Origin: Leptidea sinapis
Taxonomy: Eukaryota; Arthropoda; Insecta; Lepidoptera; Pieridae
DNA length: 64,000 nucleotides
Assembly: GCF_905404315.1 (NCBI RefSeq)
Contig: NC_066287.1
Location: 3,224,001-3,288,000, forward strand
Direction of reading: 5' to 3'
A model generated the notes under the pieces. The model was not told the origin of the DNA, made no database searches, and saw only the letters and a program-made list of their open reading frames with translations. This document shows, piece after piece, positions 12,994 through 20,116 of this stretch. How positions within the stretch are numbered: position 1 is the first letter of the stretch; each line of letters opens with the position of its first letter. The position numbers and the translations under genes are program-made.

Positions 12994-15533
12994 GCGTTTA
13001 TTTTTGCATGTATTATTCAAAGTTCAAAATATGTAATTCATCAATTTTCAATTATATTTTTTGAACCGTTAGAAATCTGTTACCTGACCCAGTTTTGAAA
13101 ATCAGTTTTACATTTGAGACTTCTAATTAAAAAAAGATAAGGAATTAAGTAAGCTTTTAAGAGCCATCAGCCATGAGACAGAAAACGGAGATACCCTCAT
13201 GATTTCCAGATGGGGGGAAGCCCCATTTGAATACCTTGATAATTCTGCGCCTCTTGAAAGCTATAACAAGCCATATGAAAGTGATTTTAGATACATTAAA
13301 CTATAGGATTTGGAGAAACATAGTCCAAATGTGTTTGTTAGTTCAATTTCCACACTTTCAAGGGAGTAGGAATCAAAAGACATGTGACTGGACGGAAACC
13401 TTTTTTACGGTGTGCAAAACAAGCATCACTAGGATATCATCTATATACTTATAATATTATAAGGCTGCAGTGTTTGTTTGTTTGTTTGAACGCGCTAATC
13501 TCTGGTACTACTGGTCCGATTTGAATGATTCTTTCAGTGTTGGGTAGTCCATTTATCGAGGAAGGCTATAGGCTATGTTTTTTTTTTCAAAACTAGGGAT
13601 CCGTAATAAAATTGCTATTTTGTAACACAAGGTGTAAAATCGAAAACCTATTTTCGCGTGCGCTGCAAAAACTATTGACAATAGAACAAAATGATGTGCA
13701 GGCTATAATATAGGCAATATTTTATTACTTATAAAACTGTCGCGTGAATTATACTTCATATGGCAAAACAACGTTTGCCGGGTCAGCTAGTTATTAATAA
13801 ATAAATAATGATTTATTTTCTCAGTATTATAGATTTATGTAAAGGTGTTGTGATACTGATTATTGCTATAATTACAATGATAAAAATCTATTAAAGATAG
13901 GTTCTTTAAGGTTAAGTAAAAAAAGATTTTAATTTTCTAGTAGACCTATTATACGACACAGAATAACAAAAACTACAGAACTATTAACAACTACAGTGAA
14001 AACGTAAGAATGAAAACTTCAAAAACAAAGAAGTGATAGCGCAAAAATATCACGACATGTACCTAACTGAAATTTTTAGTCGGTAGTCGTAATCCAACAT
14101 ACAGGCCACAATATCAAGGCTTAACGATACGAAATAGTATTTTTCCATCTCTATAAAAAACACAGTCATACGAACATAATATAACCTTCCATTATAATTT
14201 CAAATGTATATAATCAGCTTTAGCGATATTACCGCTTTTCTTTTTTAATTTGAATTGTATCGCTGTAAGATTACCAAATGAATAATCCCTGTCATCCCTC
14301 TGGAAGCCAGTCTGTGTGTTAAGTACTGTACCAGTCATAGTAGATATGCATGAAGAAAGAAGTAAGACTGTAACTTACTTTTTTGGGTATATCTTCGAGT
14401 ACCATTTCGTTGAGATTTGCATGATAGTATCGAGAGCGAGCTAGCTGGATGTATGCGTTCCTAAGTTCTTCGGCGAAGCCTTTGTACACCCTGTAAAAAA
14501 ATTAATACTAGCAACCAATAGACAAAGTGTTTGTTATTCGACTATGTTTTGATTCTTTTTACCATTTCAGCCAGAAGACGGCCACTGCTGGATAAAGGCC
14601 TCCCCAAGATCGCCATGACGATCGGTCCTTTGCTGCCCTCATTCAACCTATTCCGGAGATCAAATCGTCGGTCATGTTTTGGGGGGCCTACCAACACTTT
14701 GTCTTCCGGTACGTGGTCGCCATTCCAGGACTTTAATGCACCAACGGCCATATGTCCGTCGAACTGTGTGCCCTCCCCACTGCCACTTTAGTTTCCCAAC
14801 CTACTGGACCATGTCAGTTTGATCCTTTATTTGTTGTTAATTGAGCAATTTTAATCTAAATTAATCTATATGCATTTTAGTTTAAGGTGTAGGCAGCAAG
14901 GCATAAATTAATTGGCAAAAATTGTTTACCTTTTATTAAATTATAATAAATGAGTAAACCTAAAAAAAACATTTTTAATATTTTCTTGTTTGATTTGCTG
15001 ACTTTAATGTGTCGGATTAGTGTTTTTGTATTAAAAGAAGCTTAAAGTGTACTTATAATTAAAAGCATCGACGTATTCTTATATCGCATATGTGTCGGTA
15101 TTTAATTAACCACGTTGTCCTGGACTTGAACCGAACTGCGTGAAAATCAAGTTCGAAAATTCCGTTAAAAACAAAGATACAGGCAAAGCTAATATAAAAC
15201 GTGAAAGTACTAAACACGCGTGCCCACTCATTTAATTTTGTCGCAAAGGTACAGGTACAGATGCTCTCGAGTTCTGTGAACCAAGTCCGACAATGTATAG
15301 AAAAGACATTAGAATAACTGGATTTTTAACTTGTTATTGGTTGGATATAACTGGAAATTACCCATCCAATTCGATCGCAAGTCGCCTTAGTTCTCGACCG
15401 CTGGCCAACATAGTCCATTTCATCAGCTTTCGACCGAGGAACGCCAGATGGAGTCTGTTCCTCATCTGCTGCAGAGCTACCAGAGAGGGCATGCACGGGT
15501 ATCTAGTAACCCCGAAGGTGTTCTCTTCTTCCT
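961..15533 (-). CDS. Vha36-like: V-type proton ATPase subunit D-like gene (divergent paralog), 4 exons seen, both ends missing
   Basis: Minus-strand spliced gene: join(15533..15362, 14490..14379, 1985..1914, 1121..961). All introns are GT-AG and all phases agree (2+1, 0, 0). The joined product aligns along subunit D of the V1 sector, the central-stalk rotor protein that couples ATP hydrolysis to rotation. Exon 1 of these gives the N-terminal coil (MPSLVALQQM, then FLGRKLMKW, like the family's MK-RL and LLKKK heptads). Exon 3 gives VSGVKLWQY (family VSGV-L-Q). Exon 4 gives GIGKGGQT (family GLGRGGQQ) and LRTSFRM...NRA (family LQTSF...TNRR). Subunit D is normally very conserved, so this much divergence suggests a paralog, like the extra Vha36 copies of Drosophila, which are testis-biased. 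About 4 residues are missing before the NRR-like site. The first coding exon was not found and the last lies left of the window. The open frames and intact splice sites argue against a pseudogene, but expression is unknown. Confidence 0.85.
1195..1515. repeat. intronic repeat, copy 1 of a diverged pair (other copy 13385-14065)
   Basis: Blocks such as GTACAAAACAAGCATTAC, TTTATGTAAAGGTTTT, CAGAAACTACAGAA and AATGAAAACTTCAAAAAC recur in the same order and orientation at 13385-14065. This copy lacks the Helitron present in the other. It therefore records the pre-insertion state. Confidence 0.75.
1516..1913. other. intron sequence, no feature recognised
   Basis: Unique-looking AT-rich intron of the V-ATPase D-like gene. 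Short ORFs on both strands overlap each other without family resemblance. A short segment near 1770-1790 (CTAGCTGCGGCTCCCTTC) weakly matches the SINE-like family seen at 36.6 and 55.5 kb. Confidence 0.4.
1914..1985 (-). CDS. Vha36-like: V-ATPase D-like gene, third visible exon (72 nt)
   Basis: The acceptor TTATTTGTGCAG and donor GAAGAG|GTGACC flank exactly 24 codons in phase 0: AGAIVIPSTKS, then VSGVKLWQYVLEE. The VSGV-L-Q element is a family landmark before the globular top of subunit D. A 52-bp tandem repeat starts directly at the acceptor side. Confidence 0.85.
1988..2306. repeat. 52-bp minisatellite, about 6 copies
   Basis: The phrase CTACGAACA recurs with its C at 2041, 2093, 2145, 2197, 2249 and 2301, an exact 52-bp period. 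Units share ATAAAGTGATCAATT, GTGTACAGGAATTATGTT and GCAGCTACGAACAGAAAA and differ at a few positions. It lies in the intron immediately beside the 1914-1985 exon. Read on the gene's strand, each unit holds a pyrimidine tract ending in CGTAG. Confidence 0.95.
2307..2837. other. AT-rich intron, no feature recognised
   Basis: No gene, RNA or repeat family was recognised. The short minus-strand ORF at 2246-2449 partly overlaps the minisatellite and shows no family signature. Confidence 0.4.
2838..3176 (+). mobile_element. non-autonomous Helitron, full length (339 bp)
   Basis: It starts with TC (TCTATACTTA) and ends with CTAG (GGGTCAGCTAG). It sits between A and T with no target duplication, as Helitrons do. 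The body contains GCTGCAGTGTTTGTTTG and CTGGTACTACTGGTCCG, shared with 5226-5476 and 13440-13790. Confidence 0.85.
3188..3589 (-). mobile_element. non-autonomous Helitron, full length (402 bp)
   Basis: Read on the minus strand it begins TCTATATATATAA, carries CTGTTCGTTAGTCTCGC and ends ...CAGCTAG. The A and T flanks are correct. It points tail to tail with the Helitron 11 bp to its left. Its 5' half is the same family as 20117-20491 and 42251-42626. Confidence 0.85.
3954..4338 (+). repeat. dispersed repeat family M1 (about 0.3 kb), copy a, interrupted
   Basis: It begins near CTAGCGAAACTCTC and ends near TTTACATCCTCTTTG. The internal landmarks GATTCACT, GATTGACAGAT and CTTAGCCGGATTATACC recur at 10910-11886 (minus), 46284-46585, 50597-50904 (minus) and 62565-62948. 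No terminal inverted repeats or protein were recognised. It is interrupted near 4218-4287 by a LINE 3' tail. Confidence 0.7.
4218..4287 (+). mobile_element. LINE 3' tail (family F) inside the M1 repeat
   Basis: The segment CATCAAAAAGAATTC then GGAATCAATTTTGAG matches, in forward sense, the 3' end of the LINE that lies in reverse at 6712-7197 and the tails at about 29.5 and 61.9 kb. It separates two halves of M1, so it is the younger insertion. Confidence 0.55.
4566..4639 (+). tRNA. tRNA-Asn-GTT: tRNA-Asn (anticodon GTT), copy 1
   Basis: A 74-nt cloverleaf: acceptor stem GCCTCCG with CGGGGGC and discriminator G, D arm GGCGCAATTGGTTAGCGC, anticodon loop CTGTTAA (GTT), T arm GGTGG-TTCAAGC-CCACC. 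The internal A and B boxes are intact. A run of eight T at 4640-4647 is the pol III terminator. It lies inside the long intron of the V-ATPase D-like gene, on the opposite strand. The upstream CAACCTTATCGTCAAG is shared with copy 2. Confidence 0.98.
5085..5612 (+). mobile_element. LINE 3' end (family D), split by a Helitron
   Basis: The 3' UTR reads GACTATTTGACGTTTGAG, then after the Helitron GAGTTTCTTGCCACTTC, and ends in a TTTGA array at 5588-5612. The reverse copy at 43585-43900 is uninterrupted and shows the two halves belong together. 4640-5085 holds AT-rich sequence with one short ORF (4881-5102) that may be decayed LINE coding sequence but was not recognised. Confidence 0.75.
5226..5476 (+). 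mobile_element. non-autonomous Helitron, internally deleted (251 bp)
   Basis: TC start, CTAG end, A/T flanks. It is the same family as 2838-3176 but lacks about 85 bp in the middle, where the sequence jumps from GGTGTAAAATCGAA to TAAAACTATCGCG. It is inserted in the family D LINE 3' UTR. Confidence 0.85.
5901..6574 (+). mobile_element. jockey-like LINE (family A), reverse transcriptase C-terminal part
   Basis: A 223-codon open frame covers the RT thumb and C-terminal region (FVSSIESS, NLVQFNPQKTQV, ISSDCQFRGHLE-like, KLASKKLGVINRARQYF, RRAARIVGDP, YRIYHG-CSEELF, TTRHKLGYHPHHLD, FLPRTTK). The catalytic FADD part is absent because of 5' truncation. The frame breaks at the junction with a different LINE at about 6575. 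Related pieces lie at 18.6, 22.9, 37.9 and 50.5 kb. Confidence 0.9.
6576..8634 (+). mobile_element. CR1/jockey-superfamily LINE (family B), 5'-truncated, interrupted by another LINE
   Basis: It starts abruptly at LSDPNNYPPVSVLPTLSK and continues to a GAATTTGAATTTGAA tail near 8634. The segment 7198-7891 keeps QGSILGPL and LFADDTSL, the RT catalytic box. Proline of the PQG motif is Leu here. Lesions include a frameshift with stop at 7889-7891 and a disrupted repeat near 8085. The piece 6712-7197 is a foreign insertion. The best copy is at 33335-35120. Confidence 0.9.
6712..7197 (-). mobile_element. LINE (family F) C-terminal part and 3' UTR nested in family B LINE
   Basis: The minus strand reads a C-terminal tail with NTRNNGLL, SFKGKCIYFYKKVP and VNPITP, the pattern of CR1-like RT ends, followed by a 3' UTR toward 6712. 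The surrounding LINE continues across it (GGCTTTACTA before, GGGGACGTTCAAC after, contiguous at 33.75 kb), so this insertion is younger. Confidence 0.8.
8640..9141. other. AT-rich intron, no feature recognised
   Basis: The sequence after the LINE tail is AT-rich with no recognised repeat or exon. The small minus ORF at 8813-9001 has no family signature. Confidence 0.4.
9142..9215 (+). tRNA. tRNA-Asn-GTT: tRNA-Asn (anticodon GTT), copy 2
   Basis: Identical to copy 1 over all 74 nt, with the same 5' flank CAACCTTATCGTCAAG. The nearest run of six T is at 9249-9254, about 34 nt downstream, so termination may be less tight than for copy 1. It is in the same intron, antisense to the host gene. Confidence 0.97.
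9216..9924. other. intron sequence, no gene recognised
   Basis: It contains short repeated words such as GAGTCACGGACGAGT...AACCAGTCCGTGTATAGAGT at either end (about 9439-9845), which may mark an unrecognised insertion. No coding sequence was recognised. Confidence 0.35.
9926..10235 (+). mobile_element. family B LINE, 3' end fragment
   Basis: It begins at the codons for KIPENV-like sequence and runs through the C-terminus (KRLCG-GYYN-NDFLNDTTDWEW), a stop, the 3' UTR (GAAAAAAAAGCCCGCTG) and a short GAATTTGAATA tail. Point changes and small indels show it is old. Confidence 0.85.
10236..10909. other. AT-rich intron, no feature recognised
   Basis: No repeat family, RNA or exon was recognised. 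An ORF at 10495-10677 has no recognisable similarity. Confidence 0.35.
10910..11886 (-). repeat. M1 repeat copy b, split by a nested LINE tail and Helitron
   Basis: The two M1 parts lie at about 10910-11116 and 11826-11886. They join across the insertion at the word CTGTCAAT / TATCAATGACTGC, which is continuous in the copy at 50.8 kb. The inserted 0.7 kb ends in TAAATAAATAAATAAATG, a LINE/SINE-like tail, and itself contains a Helitron. Relative age is M1, then LINE tail, then Helitron. Confidence 0.75.
11205..11572 (+). mobile_element. non-autonomous Helitron, second family (368 bp)
   Basis: It starts TCTTAATATA and ends GGCAGCTAG between A-side and T flanks. The body carries GTTTGTCATCGATG, GGACATATTTTCTATG and CAACGTCTGTCG. 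The copy at 31541-31912 is full length. The 3' third recurs in the chimeric element at 42251-42626. Confidence 0.85.
11890..12922. other. intron sequence, no feature recognised
   Basis: About 1 kb without a recognised exon, RNA or repeat. It is less AT-rich near 11990-12060. Confidence 0.35.
12923..12996 (+). tRNA. tRNA-Asn-GTT: tRNA-Asn (anticodon GTT), copy 3
   Basis: Same 74-nt sequence as copies 1 and 2. The 5' flank is diverged (CAGCCACATCGTCGAG). TTTATTTTT follows directly, with five T at 13001-13005 as terminator. The three genes lie 4.6 and 3.8 kb apart in the same orientation. Confidence 0.98.
13385..14065. repeat. intronic repeat, copy 2 of the pair with 1195-1515
   Basis: It matches copy 1 on both sides of the Helitron at 13440-13790: GTGCAAAACAAGCATCAC before, TAATAAATAAATAATG and CAAAAACTACAGAACT after. 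Same orientation, about 12.2 kb apart, both in introns of the same gene. Confidence 0.75.
13440..13790 (+). mobile_element. non-autonomous Helitron, full length (351 bp)
   Basis: TC start, GGGTCAGCTAG end, A and T flanks. Same family as 2838-3176, with a GTTTGTTTGTTTG microsatellite-like stretch near its 5' end. The paralogous repeat at 1195-1515 shows the uninterrupted target. Confidence 0.88.
14379..14490 (-). CDS. Vha36-like: V-ATPase D-like gene, second visible exon (112 nt)
   Basis: The acceptor TTTTTTACAG and donor AAA|GTAAGT are both near consensus. The exon holds one base plus 37 codons, VYKGFAEELRNAYIQLARSR through LEDIPKK. It matches the helical part of subunit D where canonical proteins read E-----AAFSLAEAKF. 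It ends in phase 0. Confidence 0.85.
14540..14815 (-). mobile_element. RTE-type LINE, C-terminal fragment
   Basis: The minus strand reads the degraded end of an RTE ORF (WNGDHVPEDKVLVGPPKHDRR, then LSSSGRLL). On the plus strand it contains CACTGCTGGATAAAGGCC, typical of this tail. It sits 50 bp upstream of the 14379-14490 exon in an intron. Confidence 0.75.
15362..15533 (-). CDS. Vha36-like: V-ATPase D-like gene, N-terminal coil exon (172 nt)
   Basis: The acceptor CATCTTTTAG precedes the exon and the donor GG|GTAATT follows it. Reading in the third frame it encodes EEENTFGVTRYPCMPSL and on to RRLAIELDG with no stop, while the other two frames stop early. It begins with two bases that complete a codon from an upstream exon. 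The frame upstream of the acceptor reaches a stop without a Met, so a further 5' exon must exist. It ends in GG, which joins to the first G of the next exon to make Gly. Confidence 0.85.
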
Positions 15534-16620
15534 CTAAAAGATGACATCAAAATTAGCTTTAAGCTGAATGAAAAACCTCAAATTACAATAGATTTTAATC
15601 TCTTCTATCCGGGTCCTCTTTGGTAATAATTTGCTCATGAGCAGATGCTCACTAGTAACTTATAGACCACAATGGTAGACATGAAACAACGCCACAACTT
15701 GCTACAATTGCAGTCTTTTTTATATGGTAGCTTTATTTTTAAATCAAATGTGGTTCGATCATGTTTTAACATAGGCAACTTAATTTATTCGTATTGCCGT
15801 CATTTTGTCCCATATGGCTGCACAAGTTACTCAATTCTCGTAACAAATTGTCTTTTGCCCCAGTTCAATTTTATAAAATTGCGGCCAATATTCCGTCTGT
15901 TATTTATTTATGAAAAAAAAAAACTATGTTTTTGGTTCTTATTTCAGAAGTATGAACCTGTCAATAAGTACATGGACTAACAAAGCAAATTGGTGCGGTC
16001 TAAGAAAAAGTGGATTCAACTGTTAAAAATTTGACTCGTAACTGTATTGCTGACCATAAATCGGTCCTAAATTCTGTGTTTATCTTTAGCGACCAGATTC
16101 GAAGAAAAAAAAAGATAGATCTTCCCCATCATCATTTATAATTTGGTATAAAGATTTTTGTCTTTTTTCCCATTTGCCTATTCGTTATCACTTCTATAAT
16201 TCGCAACAACCTGATGATACCTTATTACCAACAGCCCCCTATGCAGAAAATGTCTGAAGATACACTCGCTCAAGCAATTCTGGAATGCGAGAGCCTGGCT
16301 CCAACCTAGCAAACGTGGCAACGCTAACACACTCTGAGAAACTTGTCAAAACCACAAAAGGCCGATAACTTCTGGTCAAAGTTGAGTTGGCTGAAATAAT
16401 ACAGCAATTCACGCACAACAGCATTTCACGTGCAATGGAACACCTAAAGCGTTTGAGTACGGAAAATTGGTAGCCAATAAGAATCTGATAGCAACACCTC
16501 CGTTATTATCGTATTATTCTATTGTGTAAGGAGACAAACTCTTCTTCGTCCGAGTTGTGTTTTAGTCCGAGTCTAGAATCCTTACTCGGGTGTGTTAAAA
16601 CCAGAATCCAAGTGTCCTCC
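15534..16620. other. intron or upstream region of the V-ATPase D-like gene, no feature recognised
   Basis: The missing first exon should lie in this direction. An ATG on the minus strand near 15680 (ATGTCTACC) lacks a fitting donor and phase, so it was not accepted. The ORF at 15672-15980 (102 aa, plus) has no family signature. Confidence 0.35.
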
Positions 16621-17160
16621 TATACTAGAGCTTGCAGACAAACTAAGCAAAACGGGATCTAAGGTTGTAGCATATGGACCGAAACTACTTCTACCCATAC
16701 CACAGGCGCAAATTAAAAAGAAGCAGCGTGAAAAAAGAACCAAACCCATCTAACATAAAGGAAAAACATAAAAGATGCAGTCAAACAAAGAATGCGGTTC
16801 TGGTGTCATCAAATAGGTTTGCCCTCAGCCTGATCAGACTACAAGGACAGAATACGCAAAATCGTTATGACTGGTCATTATGCCCTAAACTTACATCATC
16901 TATCATAGATGTGACAAGTAGTCTTATATGCAGAGGATGCATAGAGGCAGAAGGAACGCCAGAGCACATGCTTATATATTGCAGGAGTGTGGCCGAACGG
17001 GCACAAAATTTGAAAATGCCTGTGCCAATATGAAACTACTGCTAGACTTCTGGAACGATCTGGGCTGGAGTAAGAAGACGAACGGACTCGCAAACAGCCC
17101 AGCTAAACTAACTAACTATAGTATTCGAGCTCGTACGAGTGTGTACCTACTCGGATAGTG
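16620..17160 (+). mobile_element. RNase H-bearing LINE, C-terminal remnant
   Basis: Forward frames show ELADKLSKTGSK and YGPKLLLPIPQAQIKK, the end of an RNase H domain, then TGHYALNLHHL, CRGC-EAEGTPEHMLIYC (the Cys/His motif after RNase H) and LLLDFWNDLGWS at the C-terminus. The pieces lie in different frames with stops between, so it is dead. The architecture fits R1/I-like non-LTR elements of insects. Confidence 0.75.
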
Positions 17161-17217
17161 AACCCCAGCATAATAAAATCTTAATTTAAGGGATTTCCTA
17201 CACTACTGGGATTGTTT

Positions 17218-17392
17218 ATTTATGAGAAAAAGTGACGAGACGATTACGACGTTTACCATGGGAAGTGGCACACCCTGCTCTCATTATTGTCATTCACGAA
17301 AAACCCAAAATCTGAGCAGCATTGCGATTGCGCACGCCACTTTGAAACATTCGTTGGAAGGTTTCATTAGCCCAGTAATTTCTCAAATTTAA
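17218..17392 (+). repeat. SINE-like dispersed repeat (family S), degenerate
   Basis: It resembles the block at 36635-36924 and 55465-55773 (AAAAACCCAAAATCTGAGCAGCA, GATTGCGC, TTAGCCCAGTAATTTCTC) but is strongly diverged. Confidence 0.5.
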
Positions 17393-17399
17393 AATCTCC

Positions 17400-18600
17400 C
17401 TTTGGAAAAAATTTTGAAGCAAACAAAAAAACATTTTATTTGCTCCAGTTTATTAGATACAGCCTCCAATGCTCTTTCTTTCTTTAATCCAACGGGTGTT
17501 ACTGCAGCTAATCATCTCATAGCTACACTGCTTATAAATGTTAGTATTCTTGTACTTTCCAGTTGTGACTTCATCTATAGGTTCTACATTTACAGCTGAT
17601 GGCCAGACAAACCCCAGTTATTGATAAATTTTGATAGTTACTGGTAAATTGACTTCAGCTGCTACTGACAAATTTAGGGACGAATAAATATTTGTATCTA
17701 AAAATTATCTCATTGGTGTATAAGCACTTACCATCATCGTCCTTCATGTTGGTATGTTATAGATTTTTTTTCGTCTGAATTTTAGATCTGGTCAACTTCT
17801 GGATTGTTTGATGTATTGAGTTTCGGCATATTTATATTTATTATTTTGGTTTTTACATTTTACTGGTTTCTTTTAAATTACATTGTGAATTTTTAGGTCA
17901 TCCATTTTTTCTTTGTCTGACAGCGTTCTTTGTCTTGATAGAAGAGTTTTGATTTTCGGCAAAAGGAGGTTTTATGCGCAATAAGATAAAAAATTTGTCT
18001 CGAAAGAGGTTCTTTTCATAACAAAATGCAGAAAGTAGCCATTCATATGATTGATATATAATATGATTGTTATTTGATATTATAGGTATAGTTGATTTAG
18101 ATAAAATAATAGTACGTTTTCCGAATAATGCATTTTTCTCTAACAGATTAGAAAAATATTAGTTTATGTATTCAATTTTGTGAATGTAAAACGTAAATGA
18201 TTGACCACTTAACAAGAATTTATTGACTAGCTCTACCACAGTTAAAATAGCAAAGGGCACTGTTATATTTTCGTTTACAATGTTCAGTACATAAAATAAA
18301 ATCGCAGAGTTTCTCATTGCATTGACGTCAATGTAAGAGGAAACCAATTCATTCCCTTTACAAAGCGAATGTTTTTTTGCATTAGTTTGGATTGGATATT
18401 CGGTTGGCTTAGACCTCTTTGATTTTTTATAATATATATTTCATAGTTTGAATAAAATAGTTTTTTTTTCCTATATTTTTTTTGCCCCGTAACAGTATGC
18501 TCATTATGTCATATCATATATCATAATGACAGTAAACATATTATGTCTCAAATCTATCTGTAATGCCGCAGATAATTTTGGGTTTAATCTAATATCCTGA
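17400..18600. other. AT-rich region, no feature recognised
   Basis: About 1.2 kb without recognised coding or repeat sequence. Small ORFs (17402-17599, 18159-18347) lack family features. Confidence 0.35.
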
Positions 18601-18602
18601 GC

Positions 18603-18790
18603 GCCTTCGCACGACACGCCACAAATTAGGATATCATCCCCACCATCTGAATGTGTCGCGTTCCTCCACAGTGGGTATTTTAAGCGCCTACACCTTCCTT
18701 AAAGGCCGTCAACGCTCCTGTGATTCCACTGGACTTGCAAGAGAATGTGGGTGGCGGTGCTCGTTTGTCCTCATTTTCCATAACGAAAAA
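18603..18790 (+). mobile_element. jockey-like LINE (family A), 3' fragment with internal deletions
   Basis: It contains CGCACGACACGCCACAA, TATCATCCCCACCATCTG, CTTAAAGGCCGTCAACGC and the end GTTTGTCCTCATTTTCCATAA. Deletions join distant parts of the C-terminal coding sequence to the 3' UTR. Confidence 0.8.
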
Positions 18791-19039
18791 TTATTGTGCC
18801 ACAGGTGATTTAACTTTGTGTTATAAATCGTATCGAATGATACCACCTATAAAGTCAAACTTCTTTATTCAGATTGGCTTTTTTGATTTATAAAATCAGG
18901 GCTTAAAGTAAAATACATTTTTGTAATTACCACTGATTCTGAAATCTGCCTATATTGAGTAAAACAGTCGAGAAATTATAGAATGACTATTAACTGGGTT
19001 TTAACTAGACTCTTCTATCTTCTATACTCAAATACAATT

Positions 19040-19141
19040 TTAAAACAAAATTTTATCAACGATGCGGGTCTCGAATCCACGTAATCTCGCGTTCCGGTCG
19101 AGTGCTCTTCCAACTGACCTACCAGTTCGAGTGACGCTTCG
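19040..19141 (-). mobile_element. tRNA-derived SINE head
   Basis: On the minus strand a tRNA-like head carries TGGTAGGTCAGTTGGAAGAG (A box) and GGATTCGAGACCC (B box), followed by GCATCG and TAAAATTTTG. The tail pattern (TTCCAGAAGTG-GGGTTA) of this family is seen at 19467-19490 on the plus strand. Confidence 0.65.
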
Positions 19142-19146
19142 TCATA

Positions 19147-19386
19147 ATTCAAATTCAAATATTTTTATTCAAAATAGGATGTGACATCACTTATTGAAAG
19201 TCAAAAACTACCACCCATTCCAAAGTGAATGACTCAGACCCGAGAAGAATGGGTGCAACAAACTCAATTTATTTTTTCATCAAATAAATATGTTTACAAA
19301 GTAATATTGTACAATTAAACTTATTATTTAATAGCCTGAGGACGGTCACTCCAATCCCAATCTGTGGTATCATTAAGAAAATCGCT
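19147..19386 (-). mobile_element. family B LINE 3' end (minus strand)
   Basis: It starts with the tail TTCAAATTCAAAT, then the reversed 3' UTR (CACCCATTCCAAAGTG, GAGAAGAATGGG) and the reversed C-terminus ending near CATTAAGAAAATCG. It is a short 5'-truncated copy lying between two SINE pieces. Confidence 0.85.
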
Positions 19387-19399
19387 CTCACAAATCTAA

Positions 19400-19500
19400 A
19401 CAATTTGGCCGAGACCCGCATCGTTCATAAAATTTTGATTACAAAAATTTATTTGTGTATTAATTCCAGAAGTGCGGGTTACTATTTTGGTACAATAGGT
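19400..19500 (+). mobile_element. SINE fragment, inverted relative to 19040-19141
   Basis: GAGACCCGCATCGTT and CATAAAATTTTG repeat, in opposite orientation, the B-box end of the SINE at 19040-19141, followed by ATTAATTCCAGAAGTGCGGG, a common lepidopteran SINE tail. Confidence 0.6.
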
Positions 19501-19669
19501 GACAACTACGGGCCCGATTGGAATAGTACTTATATCATAAGATGCAGCGCGTTTCGGAGAAGGTTTTAGTTTTTATTTTATGGTGATAACTTATGCGGAA
19601 CCTGTGTTTTTTTTCTTATAAATACCTTCCCAATACAAATAATTCAATCAATGACATTTCCTTACATAA

Positions 19670-19751
19670 TAATATTATGACAATTCATACAATGAGCGGA
19701 CGCGGGGTATTTAATTTATATGGCAATACAACGTTTGCTGGGTCAGCACTT
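19670..19751 (+). mobile_element. Helitron 3' end, degenerate
   Basis: ATATGGCAATACAACGTTTG then CTGGGTCAGC-CTTG matches the 3' end of local Helitrons, but the CTAG end has decayed. Its 5' end is not defined. Confidence 0.55.
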
Positions 19752-19820
19752 GTTTTTACATATTTTAAGAAGGGTGACAATCAAAAGACCTATAAAAAAT
19801 ATACAGAATTCTATATTATA

Positions 19821-20116
19821 CTAGCTGACCCAGCAAACGTTGTATTGCCGATATTAAAATCGCGATAAAAAAGTAACTGTTGATCGTAGATGAGTGAAAA
19901 TTTGAAGTTGTATGTATTTTTTAATGCTGACTCATAAGCAAACAAATTTAAAAAAAATTCGTGTGTTCCACCCTTAACAATTAGGGGGATGAAAAATAGA
20001 TGTTGTCCGATTCTCAGACCTACCCAATATGCACTCAAAATTTCATGAGAATCGGTCAAGCCGTTTCGGAGGAGTTCAATGTTTAACACCATGACACGAG
20101 AATTTTATATATTAGA
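19821..20116 (-). mobile_element. non-autonomous Helitron, full length (296 bp), abutting another
   Basis: On the minus strand it runs from TCTAATATATAAAATTCTCG to CAGCTAG. The body has GAATCGGACAACATC and GGTAGGTCTGAGAATCGG. The A flank at 19820 is correct. Its TC end directly touches the CTAG end of the next Helitron. Confidence 0.82.

Noticed and set aside
15640..15700. Candidate first exon (ATGTCTACC on the minus strand) for the V-ATPase D-like gene
   Set aside because: No GT donor in the required phase follows it.
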